Assembly (NCBI RefSeq): GCF_014168815.1
Contig: NZ_AP021972.1
Coordinates: forward strand, 1,116,001 to 1,180,000
Direction: 5' to 3'
DNA: 64,000 bases
Origin: Klebsiella sp. WP3-W18-ESBL-02
Lineage (GTDB): Bacteria; Pseudomonadota; Gammaproteobacteria; Enterobacterales; Enterobacteriaceae
Position 1 is the first letter of the stretch. Each line of letters begins with the position of its first letter. Shown one piece after another: positions 43,970 to 52,614 of the stretch. A program made the position numbers and the translations under genes. Under the pieces are notes generated by a model that was not told where the DNA came from, ran no database searches, and worked only from the letters and a program-made list of their open reading frames with translations.

Positions 43970-45111
43970 GCTTCGGACTCCTGACTGCGATATTGATACC
44001 AGGCGGCACACGCCCCTTCGGATGACACCATCAGCGCGCCGAACGCGCTCTGTGGGTTACAGGTGGCACCGAACAGCGGGCATTGATGCGGCTTACAGCG
44101 GCCGGTCAATACGTCGCCACAGCGGCCGGTCAATACGTCGCCACAGCGGGCGCGCGGGTCGTCGCAGACGCGCTGCGGCTGTGGCTTAAAGTGGGCTTCG
44201 GCGTCGAAGCGCTGATAGTCGGGCGTCAGCTGCACGCCAGAGTCGTTAATTAACCCCAGGCCGCGCCATTCGCTGTCGCCTTTCACGGCAAACACGGCAG
44301 CAATGGCCTCTTGCGCAAGCCGATTACCGTCGTCCGGCACCACGCGGCGATACTGATTTTCCACGCAAGGCGCTTCGGCAATCTTCTGCTCCACCAGCAT
44401 GTTCACCCCCTGGAGCAGATCGACCGGTTCAAACCCGGCGACCACCAGCGGGCGATGGTAGTCGCTGGCGATAAAACCGTAGGCGTGAGTGCCTATCACC
44501 ATGCTGACGTGGCCCGGTGCGAGAAAAGCATCGATGCCGTTGTCCGGCTGATCGAGCAGGCTGCGCAGGGTTGGAATCAGCGTAATGTGCTGACAGAAAA
44601 AGAAGAAGTTACCCACGTTCTGCGCTTTGGCCTGCTGGAGGGTAATTGCCGTTGTCGGCATGGTGGTTTCAAAACCGAGGCCGAAAAACACCACTTTACG
44701 ATCCGGATTGTGCTGCGCCAGTTTGAGGGCGTCCATTGGCGAATACACGATGCGGATATCCGCGCCGCGTGATTTCGCCTGCATCAGCGAGCCGTTTTTC
44801 CCCGGCACGCGCATGGCATCGCCGAAGGTACAGAAAACGACGTCGGGGTGGCTGGCAATCTCGATGCAGGCGTCAATTCGCCCCATAGGCAGCACGCATA
44901 CCGGGCAGCCTGGTCCGTGAATAAATTCGATATTCTCTGGCAGGAGTTGGTCGAGACCGAATTTAAAAATCGCGTGCGTGTGGCCGCCGCACACTTCCAT
45001 AATACGCAGCGGGCGTTCGGCGGTGTAGGCCAGACGCTGTGCCCGGTTTTTCAGGTGGGCGATGAGCTGCATCACCTGTTCCGGCGCACGGTACTCATCA
45101 ACAAAGCGCAT
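43966..45111 (-). CDS. hypD: Hydrogenase maturation protein HypD with an internal 8-residue duplication
   Basis: Iron-sulfur scaffold protein that, with HypC, assembles Fe(CN)2CO. Conserved motifs: VCGGHTHAIFKFG near residue 40, GPGCPVCVLP near 70, and GFETTMP. 381 residues against 373 in E. coli; the 8 extra residues come from a tandem 24-bp duplication that repeats CGDVLTGR in the cysteine-rich tail, adding one Cys. Four conserved tail Cys otherwise remain. Starts in a one-base overlap (TAATG) with hypC. Confidence 0.92.
   Translation of the reverse strand: MRFVDEYRAPEQVMQLIAHLKNRAQRLAYTAERPLRIMEVCGGHTHAIFKFGLDQLLPENIEFIHGPGCPVCVLPMGRIDACIEIASHPDVVFCTFGDAMRVPGKNGSLMQAKSRGADIRIVYSPMDALKLAQHNPDRKVVFFGLGFETTMPTTAITLQQAKAQNVGNFFFFCQHITLIPTLRSLLDQPDNGIDAFLAPGHVSMVIGTHAYGFIASDYHRPLVVAGFEPVDLLQGVNMLVEQKIAEAPCVENQYRRVVPDDGNRLAQEAIAAVFAVKGDSEWRGLGLINDSGVQLTPDYQRFDAEAHFKPQPQRVCDDPRARCGDVLTGRCGDVLTGRCKPHQCPLFGATCNPQSAFGALMVSSEGACAAWYQYRSQESEA
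44101..44148. repeat. 24-bp perfect tandem duplication in hypD
   Basis: Two identical adjacent copies of a 24-base unit beginning gccggtcaatacgtcgcc (44101-44124 and 44125-44148). In frame; each copy encodes CGDVLTGR on the minus strand. Confidence 0.95.
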
Positions 45112-45383
45112 TACCGTTCCTCGCCAAAGAGCAGGGCGCCGACGTCCGGCTCGACTTCAAACATGTTTTCCAGCGCCGCGAGGGTATCGCGAGCCTCGTC
45201 TTCGTTAATAATGCTCATAGCAAAGCCTACGTGCACCAGTACCCACTGACCGATACGCGGCTGGCCGTGTTCATCGGTTGCGCCGACCAGCGTCAGGTCG
45301 ACATCACGCTTGATACCACAAACGTCAACCTTCGCCTGCACGCCGTCAATGGCGGCAATTTGTCCTGGAATGCCTATGCACAT
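45111..45383 (-). CDS. hypC: Hydrogenase maturation chaperone HypC
   Basis: 90 residues starting MCIGIPGQI; Cys2 is the essential ligand that carries the Fe(CN)2CO unit with HypD to the large subunit HycE precursor. Same length as E. coli HypC. Overlaps hypB by 10 bp. Confidence 0.95.
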   Translation of the reverse strand: MCIGIPGQIAAIDGVQAKVDVCGIKRDVDLTLVGATDEHGQPRIGQWVLVHVGFAMSIINEDEARDTLAALENMFEVEPDVGALLFGEER

Positions 45384-46246
45384 CGCTGCGCCTCCAGCCA
45401 GTTTAACCAGGTCTCCATGCCTTCACCGCTGGTAGCGGAGAGCAGGATGATTTCAATATTCGGGTTCACTTCACGCGCGCAGGCGAGGCACTTCTCAACG
45501 TCGAAATTGAGGTACGGCAGCAGGTCAACTTTGTTGAGCAGCATGACCGACGCGGCGGCAAACATATGCGGGTACTTGAGGGGCTTGTCTTCACCTTCGG
45601 TGACCGACAGCACGGCGACTTTGTGTCGTTCGCCTAAATCAAAGCTCGCCGGGCAAACCAGGTTGCCGACGTTTTCGATAAACAGAATCCCGTTGCTCTC
45701 GAGCGGCAGGCGCGGGGCGGCATCGGCAATCATCTGCGCATCAAGGTGACAGCCTTTACCGGTGTTGACCTGAATGGCCGGCGTACCGGTTGCGCGAATG
45801 CGCGCGGCATCGTTAACCGTTTGCTGGTCGCCTTCGATGACGGCGCAGGAGACGCGGTCTTTCAGGCGCATCAGGGTTTCGGTGAGCAGGGTGGTTTTAC
45901 CGGATCCCGGGCTGGAAACCAGATTCAGCACCAGCTGTTCGCGGGCGGCAAAACGCGCGCGGTTACGTGCGGCAATCTGATTGTTTTTATCCAGCACGTC
46001 AATTTCCACTTCCAGCATCCGGCGCTGGCTCATGCCCGGCGCGTGGGTGCCCGCCTCGCCGTGGCCATAGTGCAGGTCGCCGTTGTCCGCGGCCTGCGGC
46101 TGAAATTCTTGTGTTCTGACGCCGGTAATCGACAGAGCCGGACGGCCCGCCGGTGCGAAGGGGGCGCTGCGGAACAGCGAATGCGGGTTACGTTCATCGC
46201 CCTCTATATAGAGGTTGCCTTCAGCACAACCACAGGTGCTACACAT
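45374..46246 (-). CDS. hypB: Hydrogenase nickel insertion GTPase HypB
   Basis: 290 residues. N-terminal high-affinity nickel site MCSTCGCAEG (CxxCxC), short linker without a His-rich stretch, then a SIMIBI GTPase: SSPGSGKTT P-loop, metal-binding GKGCHLDA, ENVGNLVCP and NKVDLLPY. Delivers nickel with HypA (and SlyD). Confidence 0.95.
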   Translation of the reverse strand: MCSTCGCAEGNLYIEGDERNPHSLFRSAPFAPAGRPALSITGVRTQEFQPQAADNGDLHYGHGEAGTHAPGMSQRRMLEVEIDVLDKNNQIAARNRARFAAREQLVLNLVSSPGSGKTTLLTETLMRLKDRVSCAVIEGDQQTVNDAARIRATGTPAIQVNTGKGCHLDAQMIADAAPRLPLESNGILFIENVGNLVCPASFDLGERHKVAVLSVTEGEDKPLKYPHMFAAASVMLLNKVDLLPYLNFDVEKCLACAREVNPNIEIILLSATSGEGMETWLNWLEAQRCA

Positions 46247-46249
46247 ACA

Positions 46250-46600
46250 TTACTCCTGATCAATTTCAATTCGCTGAATCTGTAAACCGTCGTCGGCGAC
46301 GATACGCAGGTTGTCGCTGTTGCACTGTGGGCAGCGGCGGACGTGTACCGACACGAGCTGGACATACTGCTGGCAGGCTTCACACCAGCATTCTGCCTCC
46401 TGCTCTTCGACGTGGAGTGTACAGCCTTCAGCCAGCGTGCCGCGGCACACCAGATCAAAACAAAAGGTCATCGCGCTGGTCTCTACGCAAGAAAACGCCC
46501 CGACCTTGATCCAAACGCCAGTCACGCGCTTAGCGCCGTTCTGTCTCGCCTGCTGTTCGACAATTTCCAGCGCGCGCTGGCAGAGCGTGATTTCGTGCAT
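46250..46600 (-). CDS. hypA: Hydrogenase nickel incorporation protein HypA
   Basis: 116 residues from ATG 46598-46600 (MHEITLCQRALEIVEQQ), same as E. coli; a longer in-frame start is not used. The N-terminal His2 binds nickel; the zinc site is CWCEAC and CPQC. First gene of hypABCDE(-fhlA), transcribed from a sigma-54 promoter immediately upstream. Confidence 0.95.
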   Translation of the reverse strand: MHEITLCQRALEIVEQQARQNGAKRVTGVWIKVGAFSCVETSAMTFCFDLVCRGTLAEGCTLHVEEQEAECWCEACQQYVQLVSVHVRRCPQCNSDNLRIVADDGLQIQRIEIDQE

Positions 46601-46634
46601 ATCGCCTCTCGTTTTTGATGACTCGCAGATGTAA

Positions 46635-46651
46635 TGCAATAACGATGCCAG
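46635..46651 (-). promoter_or_regulatory. Sigma-54 promoter of hypA
   Basis: On the minus strand ctggcatcgttattgca has GG and GC separated by exactly 10 bases (TGGCAT...TTGCA), matching the -24/-12 consensus, about 35 bp upstream of hypA. Confidence 0.8.
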
Positions 46652-46700
46652 AGATGGAATGGCGTCGTAAAAGACTGTCGATGACGATGTCATGCTGACG

Positions 46701-46730
46701 AAATGACATGTCGTCTACGGCATGTCATTT
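46701..46730. promoter_or_regulatory. Candidate FhlA upstream activator site between hyp and hyc
   Basis: Perfect 10-bp arms aaatgacatg and catgtcattt with a 10-bp spacer. Next to it (46676-46692) tgtcgatgacgatgtca is a related TGTCG/TGTCA-containing stretch. They lie between the two divergent sigma-54 promoters, where FhlA sites occur in E. coli. Identification by position and symmetry. Confidence 0.6.
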
Positions 46731-46764
46731 ATATAAATATAATAAAAATCAATTGGTTAAAAAC

Positions 46765-46781
46765 ATGGCATGAAATCTGCT
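46765..46781 (+). promoter_or_regulatory. Sigma-54 promoter of the hyc operon
   Basis: atggcatgaaatctgct has GG and GC separated by 10 bases (TGGCAT...TGCT), about 35 bp upstream of hycA. Confidence 0.8.
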
Positions 46782-46815
46782 TAGGAGGCTTGTTTCTATT
46801 AACCGGGTAACCGAC

Positions 46816-47283
46816 ATGACTATTTGGGAAATTAGCGAGAAGGCCGATTACATCGCCGATCGTCACCGCCGCCATCAGGATCAATGGCGTGTGTACTGTA
46901 ACGCTCTGGTTCAAGGGATCACGTTGTCAAAAGCGCGTCTGCATCATGCAATGAACTGCGCACCGGATAAAGAGCTGAGCTTCGTGCTGTTCAAGCATTT
47001 CATCGTCTCCGTTACGCTGGCTGACAACTTTAACAGCCACACCGTTGAGTACTACGTGGAAACGCGAGATGGCCTGAATAAAGAATGCGTTGCGCGCGCT
47101 GAGCTGAGCGACAGCGGCTTTATCGACGGTACGGTCAACATCCGCGATCGCGAGCAGGTGCTGGAACACTATCTGGACAAAATCTCGCCGGTATACGACA
47201 CCCTGTATGCCGCGCTGGAGAGCGACAGCCCGGTGAGTTTCGACAAACTGGCGCAGGACCCTCATCGGGCATCCATCGCCTGA
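46816..47283 (+). CDS. hycA: HycA, negative regulator of the formate hydrogenlyase regulon
   Basis: 155 residues, close to E. coli HycA (153). It counteracts FhlA by an unresolved mechanism. No enzyme motif. First gene of hycABCDEFGHI; ribosome binding site ends near the ATG at 46816. An 83-bp gap to hycB. Confidence 0.92.
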   Translation: MTIWEISEKADYIADRHRRHQDQWRVYCNALVQGITLSKARLHHAMNCAPDKELSFVLFKHFIVSVTLADNFNSHTVEYYVETRDGLNKECVARAELSDSGFIDGTVNIRDREQVLEHYLDKISPVYDTLYAALESDSPVSFDKLAQDPHRASIA

Positions 47284-47366
47284 ATATTTGGTGTGTCGAC
47301 GGGTGTCGAAATGACACCTGCTCTGCATGATTTCGTCAAAAATGACTGTCACCTGAGGAAGACCTG

Positions 47367-47975
47367 GTGAATCGTTTTGTAATTGCTGACTCTACCGTTT
47401 GTATTGGTTGCCGCACCTGTGAAGCGGCCTGTGCGGAAACGCACCGCCAGCACGGCCTGCAATCCATGCCGCGGCTCAGAGTCATGCTCAATGAAAAAGA
47501 ATCCGCGCCGCAGATGTGTCACCACTGCGAAGACGCGCCGTGCGCTGGCGTTTGTCCGGTGAATGCTATTACCCGCGTAGACGGAGCCGTTCAGCTGAAT
47601 GAAAGCCTCTGCGTGAGCTGCAAACTGTGTGGTATTGCCTGCCCGTTTGGCGCCATTGAATTTTCCGGCAGCCGTCCGCTGGATATCCCGGCCAACGCCA
47701 ATACGCCAAAAGCGCTACCGGCTCCGCCGGCGCCGGCTCGCGTCAGTACGTTACTGGACTGGGTGCCGGGCGTTCGCGCCATCGCGGTGAAGTGCGATCT
47801 GTGCCAGTTCGATGAACAGGGCCCGGCCTGCGTACGCACCTGCCCAACGAAAGCGCTGCATCTGGTCAATAACATGGACATCGCCCGCGCCAGCAAACGC
47901 AAGCGTGAGCTGACCTTCCACACTGATTTGGGCGATCTTTCGCTGTTTCAGGCGCAACAAGGAGAGGTGAAATGA
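47367..47975 (+). CDS. hycB: Formate hydrogenlyase electron-transfer subunit HycB
   Basis: 202 residues, four [4Fe-4S] clusters: CIGCRTCEAAC, CHHCEDAPCAGVCP, CVSCKLCGIACP and CDLCQF...CVRTCP. It passes electrons from FdhF to the hydrogenase module. GTG start at 47367 (gaggaag upstream); ATGA overlap with hycC. Confidence 0.95.
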   Translation: MNRFVIADSTVCIGCRTCEAACAETHRQHGLQSMPRLRVMLNEKESAPQMCHHCEDAPCAGVCPVNAITRVDGAVQLNESLCVSCKLCGIACPFGAIEFSGSRPLDIPANANTPKALPAPPAPARVSTLLDWVPGVRAIAVKCDLCQFDEQGPACVRTCPTKALHLVNNMDIARASKRKRELTFHTDLGDLSLFQAQQGEVK

Positions 47976-49798
47976 GCGTGATGACCTTAATTAATAGCGC
48001 GGTGGCGTGGTTTGCTTTTGCCGCGGTATTCGCCTTTTTACTGTCGCTGAAAAAATCGCTGAGCGGTGTGATTGCCGGTATCGGTGGCGCACTGGGTAGC
48101 CTGTGCGCGCTGCTGGCTGGCGTGCAGGTGCTGGTTCGTGGCTTCCCGGCGATGGGCAGCCTACGGCTGGTGCACTACAGCGTACTGGTCACCCCGCTGA
48201 ATGCGGTCTGGCTGATAGCGCTGGGCCTGTGTGGTCTGTTTGTCAGCCTGTACAACATTGACTGGCATCGTCATCCGAAGGTGCGTAATAACGGCCTGCT
48301 GATTAACGTCCTGCTGGCCGCCGCCGTGTGCGCGATTGTCGCCAGCAGCGTAGGCTCACTGGTGGTGATGGCCGAAATTATGGCGCTGTGCGGTGCATTT
48401 CTTACCGGCTGTGCTTCATCCGGCAAGCTGTGGTTCGCGCTAGGTCGACTGGGCACGATTCTGCTGGCGATTGCCTGCCTGCTGCTGTGGCAGCGCTACG
48501 GCACGCAGGACCTGCTGTTGCTGAATGAACGCGCGCAGCAGCTGCCCATTGGCTCCGACATCTGGCTGCTGTGCGTTATCGGCTTTGGCCTGCTGGCCGG
48601 GATTATCCCGCTGCACGGCTGGGTGCCACAGGCGCATGCCAACGCCAGCGCACCGGCCGCCGCGCTGTTCTCTACCGTGGTGATGAAAGTGGGACTGCTC
48701 GGCATTCTCACCGTGTCTTTGCTGGGTAACGCACAGCCGTTGTGGTGGGGGATAGCCCTGCTGGTGCTGGGGATGATCACCGCCTTCGTGGGCGGCCTGT
48801 ACGCGTTAATGGAACACAATATCCAGCGGCTGCTGGCGTACCACACGCTGGAAAATATCGGCATTATTCTGCTCGGTTTAGGTGTGGGCATCACCGGCCT
48901 GGCGCTGCAACAGCCGGTGATGGTGGCGCTGGGGCTGGTCGGTGGCCTGTACCATCTGCTCAATCACAGTCTGTTTAAAACCACGTTGTTCCTCGGCGCG
49001 GGTGCGGTCTGGTTCCGTACCGGCCACCGCGATATCGAAAAACTGGGCGGCATCGGCAAGCGTATGCCGATGATTTCGCTGGCGATGCTGGTAGGGCTGA
49101 TGGCGATGGCCGCGCTGCCGCCGCTGAACGGTTTTGCCGGTGAGTGGGTTATCTATCAGTCGTTCTTCAAACTGAGCACCAGCGGCGCGTTTATCGGCCG
49201 TCTGCTTGGCCCGCTGCTGGCGGTTGGCCTGGCGATCACCGGTGCGCTGGCGGTGATGTGTATGGCGAAAGTCTACGGCGTCACCTTCCTGGGCGCGCCG
49301 CGGACGCAAGAAGCGGAAAACGCCTGCTGCGCGCCGCTGCTGATGTCGGCGAGCACCGTCGCGATGGCGCTGCTGTGTATCGTCGGCGGTGTTGCTGCAC
49401 CGTGGCTGTTGCCCATGCTGAGTACCGCCGTGCCGCTGCCGATGGCAACCGCACATACCGTGGTCTCCCAGCCGATGATTACCCTGCTGCTGATTGCTTG
49501 CCCACTGCTGCCGTTCATTATTCTGGCGCTGTTTAAAGGCAACCGTCTGCCGAGCCGTTCGCGCGGCGCGGCGTGGGTGTGCGGCTACGACCATGAAAAA
49601 TCAATGGTCATTACCGCACACGGCTTCGCGATGCCGGTGAAACAGGCGTTTGCACCGGTGCTGAAGCTGCGTCAATGGCTGAATCCGGTGTCGTGGGTTC
49701 CGGGCTGGCAGAACGCGGCGGCGCCGCTGCTGCTGCAACGTCTGGCGCTGGTTGAACTGGCGGTGCTGGTCGTGATTGTCATCTCTCGAGGAGCCTGA
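47972..49798 (+). CDS. hycC: Formate hydrogenlyase membrane subunit HycC
   Basis: 608 residues, NuoL/MrpA-like antiporter-type subunit with many membrane helices, identical in length to E. coli HycC. Conserved HGWVPQAHANASAPAAALFS and the mid-membrane Lys/His of helix 8 region (VGGLYHLLNHSLFKTTLF). Anchors the complex in the inner membrane with HycD. Confidence 0.95.
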   Translation: MSVMTLINSAVAWFAFAAVFAFLLSLKKSLSGVIAGIGGALGSLCALLAGVQVLVRGFPAMGSLRLVHYSVLVTPLNAVWLIALGLCGLFVSLYNIDWHRHPKVRNNGLLINVLLAAAVCAIVASSVGSLVVMAEIMALCGAFLTGCASSGKLWFALGRLGTILLAIACLLLWQRYGTQDLLLLNERAQQLPIGSDIWLLCVIGFGLLAGIIPLHGWVPQAHANASAPAAALFSTVVMKVGLLGILTVSLLGNAQPLWWGIALLVLGMITAFVGGLYALMEHNIQRLLAYHTLENIGIILLGLGVGITGLALQQPVMVALGLVGGLYHLLNHSLFKTTLFLGAGAVWFRTGHRDIEKLGGIGKRMPMISLAMLVGLMAMAALPPLNGFAGEWVIYQSFFKLSTSGAFIGRLLGPLLAVGLAITGALAVMCMAKVYGVTFLGAPRTQEAENACCAPLLMSASTVAMALLCIVGGVAAPWLLPMLSTAVPLPMATAHTVVSQPMITLLLIACPLLPFIILALFKGNRLPSRSRGAAWVCGYDHEKSMVITAHGFAMPVKQAFAPVLKLRQWLNPVSWVPGWQNAAAPLLLQRLALVELAVLVVIVISRGA

Positions 49799-49800
49799 AC

Positions 49801-50724
49801 ATGACGTTCCTATTTGCTGTACTGCAGGCGCTGGTGCTATTCGCCGTCGCGCCGCTGCTTTCCGGTATCACCCGCGTGCTGCGCGCACGGTTGCATAACC
49901 GTCGCGGCCCGGGCGTGATGCAGGAGTATCGCGACATCATCAAACTGCTGGGCCGTCAGAGCGTTGGCCCGGATGCCTCCGGCTGGGTGTTCCGCCTGAC
50001 GCCGTTTGTGATGGTCGGCGTGATGCTGACGATCGCGACCGCGCTGCCGGTGGTGACGGTCGCTTCCCCGATGCCGGGTCTGGGCGACCTTATCACCCTT
50101 ATTTACCTGTTCGCCGTGGCGCGTTTCTTCTTCGCCATTGCCGGTCTGGACACCGGTAGCCCGTTCACCGCCATCGGCGCCAGCCGTGAAGCGATGCTCG
50201 GCGTGCTGGTGGAACCTATCCTGCTGCTCGGACTGTGGGTCGCCGCGCTGGTTGCGGGCTCTACTCATATCAGCAATATCACCAACACCCTGTACCACTG
50301 GCCGGTCAGCCGCAGCATTCCGCTGGTGCTGGCCTTCTGCGCCTGCGCCTTCGCCACCTTTATCGAAATGGGCAAACTGCCGTTCGATCTCGCGGAAGCA
50401 GAGCAAGAGTTGCAGGAAGGCCCGCTGTCCGAGTACAGCGGTAGCGGCTTTGGCGTGCTGAAGTGGGGCATCAGCCTCAAACAGCTGGTGGTGCTGCAGA
50501 TGTTTGTTGGCGTCTTCATCCCGTGGGGACAGATGACCAGCTTTAGCGTCGGCGGCCTGGTTCTTGCGGTGATTGCCGCCATCGTCAAGCTGGTGGTCGG
50601 GGTGCTGATTATTGCCCTGTTCGAAAACAGCATGGCGCGTCTGCGTCTGGATATCACCGGCCGCATTACCTGGACCGGGTTCGGTTTAGCCTTTTTAGCC
50701 TTCGTCTCCTTGCTGGTGGCGTGA
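49801..50724 (+). CDS. hycD: Formate hydrogenlyase membrane subunit HycD
   Basis: 307 residues, NuoH-like, about eight helices. RLHNRRGPGVMQEYRDI and FVEMGKLPFDLAEAEQEL-type region (TFIEMGKLPFDLAEAEQEL) are the conserved quinone-site-like motifs, though this complex does not use quinone. Two bases separate it from hycC. Confidence 0.95.
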   Translation: MTFLFAVLQALVLFAVAPLLSGITRVLRARLHNRRGPGVMQEYRDIIKLLGRQSVGPDASGWVFRLTPFVMVGVMLTIATALPVVTVASPMPGLGDLITLIYLFAVARFFFAIAGLDTGSPFTAIGASREAMLGVLVEPILLLGLWVAALVAGSTHISNITNTLYHWPVSRSIPLVLAFCACAFATFIEMGKLPFDLAEAEQELQEGPLSEYSGSGFGVLKWGISLKQLVVLQMFVGVFIPWGQMTSFSVGGLVLAVIAAIVKLVVGVLIIALFENSMARLRLDITGRITWTGFGLAFLAFVSLLVA

Positions 50725-50740
50725 TAAGAGAGTTGTGAGC

Positions 50741-52450
50741 ATGTCTGAAGAAAAAGTGGGTCAACACTACCTCGCCGCGCTGCACCAGGCCTACCCGGGC
50801 GTGGTGCTGGACGAAGCCTGGCAGACCAAAGACCAGTTAACGATTACCGTGAAGGTGAACTACCTGCCGGAAGTCGTCGAGTTTCTTTACTACCACCAGG
50901 GCGGCTGGCTGTCGGTGCTGTTTGGCAACGATGAACGTAAGCTGAACGGTCATTACGCCGTTTACTACGTGTTGTCGATGGAGAAGGGCACTAAGTGCTG
51001 GATCACCGTGCGCGTCGAAGTGGACGCCAACACCCTGGAGTATCCGTCCGTTACGCCGCGCGTACCTGCCGCCGTATGGGGCGAACGCGAAGTGCGTGAC
51101 ATGTACGGTCTGCGCCCGGTCGGCCTGCCGGACGAGCGTCGTCTGGTGCTGCCGGACGATTGGCCGGACGAGCTGTACCCGTTGCGTAAAGACAGCATGG
51201 ACTACCGCCAGCGCCCGGCACCGACCACCGATGCGGAAACCTACGAGTTCATCAACGAGCTGGGCACCAAGAAAAACAACGTGGTGCCGATTGGCCCGCT
51301 GCACGTGACGTCCGACGAACCGGGACACTTCCGTCTGTTCGTTGACGGCGAGAACATTATCGACGCCGACTACCGTCTGTTCTATGTCCACCGCGGCATG
51401 GAGAAACTGGCGGAAACCCGTATGGGCTACAACGAAGTCACCTTCTTGTCTGACCGCGTGTGCGGCATCTGTGGCTTTGCCCACAGCACCGCCTACACCA
51501 CCTCCGTCGAGAATGCGATGGGCATCGTGGTACCGGAACGCGCACAGATGATTCGCGCCATCCTGCTGGAAGTTGAGCGCCTGCACTCGCACCTGCTGAA
51601 CCTCGGCCTGGCGTGTCACTTCACCGGCTTTGACTCTGGCTTTATGCAGTTTTTCCGCGTGCGTGAAGCCTCTATGAAAATGGCAGAAATCCTCACCGGC
51701 GCGCGTAAAACCTACGGCCTGAACCTGATTGGCGGTATTCGTCGTGACTTCCTGAAAGACGACATGATCCAGACCCGTCAGCTGGCGCAGCAGATGCGCC
51801 GCGACGTGCAGGATCTGGTGGATATTCTGCTGAGTACGCCGAACATGGAACAGCGTACCGTCGGTATCGGCCGTCTGGACCCGGAAATCGCCCGTGACTT
51901 CAGTAACGTCGGCCCGATGGTCCGCGCCAGCGGCCACGCCCGCGACACCCGCGCCGATCACCCGTTTGTCGGTTACGGTCTGCTGCCGATGGAAGTGCAC
52001 AGCGAACAGGGCTGCGACGTGATTTCCCGTCTGAAAGTGCGTATCAACGAAGTGTTCACCGCGCTGAACATGATTGACTACGGCCTTGATAACCTGCCGG
52101 GCGGCCCGCTGGCGGTGGAAGGTTTCACCTACATTCCGCATCGCTTTGCGCTGGGCTTCTCGGAAGCGCCGCGCGGCGATGATATCCACTGGAGCATGAC
52201 CGGCGACAACCAGAAGCTGTACCGCTGGCGCTGCCGTGCGGCGACCTACGCCAACTGGCCGACCCTGCGCTATATGCTGCGTGGTAACACCGTTTCCGAT
52301 GCGCCGCTGATTATCGGTAGCCTCGATCCTTGCTACTCCTGTACCGACCGCATGACCGTGGTCGACGTGCGTAAGAAGAAAAGCAAGGTCGTGCCGTATA
52401 AAGAGCTTGAGCGCTACAGCATCGAGCGTAAGAACTCGCCGCTGAAATAA
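50741..52450 (+). CDS. hycE: Hydrogenase 3 large subunit HycE
   Basis: 569 residues from ATG 50741 (a GTG 6 bp upstream is not needed). Fusion of a NuoC-like N-terminal part and a NuoD-like NiFe large subunit. Nickel-binding pairs are RVCGICGFAHS and DPCYSCTDR; the 32-residue tail starting MTVVDVRKKK after the last Arg is removed by HycI. Almost identical to E. coli HycE. Reduces protons to H2. Confidence 0.97.
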   Translation: MSEEKVGQHYLAALHQAYPGVVLDEAWQTKDQLTITVKVNYLPEVVEFLYYHQGGWLSVLFGNDERKLNGHYAVYYVLSMEKGTKCWITVRVEVDANTLEYPSVTPRVPAAVWGEREVRDMYGLRPVGLPDERRLVLPDDWPDELYPLRKDSMDYRQRPAPTTDAETYEFINELGTKKNNVVPIGPLHVTSDEPGHFRLFVDGENIIDADYRLFYVHRGMEKLAETRMGYNEVTFLSDRVCGICGFAHSTAYTTSVENAMGIVVPERAQMIRAILLEVERLHSHLLNLGLACHFTGFDSGFMQFFRVREASMKMAEILTGARKTYGLNLIGGIRRDFLKDDMIQTRQLAQQMRRDVQDLVDILLSTPNMEQRTVGIGRLDPEIARDFSNVGPMVRASGHARDTRADHPFVGYGLLPMEVHSEQGCDVISRLKVRINEVFTALNMIDYGLDNLPGGPLAVEGFTYIPHRFALGFSEAPRGDDIHWSMTGDNQKLYRWRCRAATYANWPTLRYMLRGNTVSDAPLIIGSLDPCYSCTDRMTVVDVRKKKSKVVPYKELERYSIERKNSPLK

Positions 52451-52470
52451 TTGGGGCATTGCGTGGGGGC

Positions 52471-52585
52471 CCCTCACCCCGACCCTCTCCCCAAAGGGGC
52501 GAGGGGGAAGGGCAGATCGCGTGCGTATTCACTGACAACGCCGATCTGTTCCCTCTCCCTTTCAGGGAGAGGGCTAGGGTGAGGG
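52471..52585. repeat. GC-rich inverted-repeat element between hycE and hycF
   Basis: Outer arms ccctcacccc-gaccctc and gagggctagggtgaggg pair; within are two smaller hairpins, ccctctcccc-aaa-ggggcgaggg and ccctctccctttcagggagaggg. This is a dispersed enterobacterial palindromic repeat. It lengthens the hycE-hycF gap to 164 bp, although E. coli has these genes close together. Confidence 0.8.
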
Positions 52586-52614
52586 TAAAACCCCGCACGC
52601 ATCCGGGAGCAACT

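Noticed and set aside
52459..52614. N-terminal extension of HycF
   Set aside because: It translates a palindromic repeat (arginine/proline-rich); the ATG at 52615 gives the exact E. coli HycF start.
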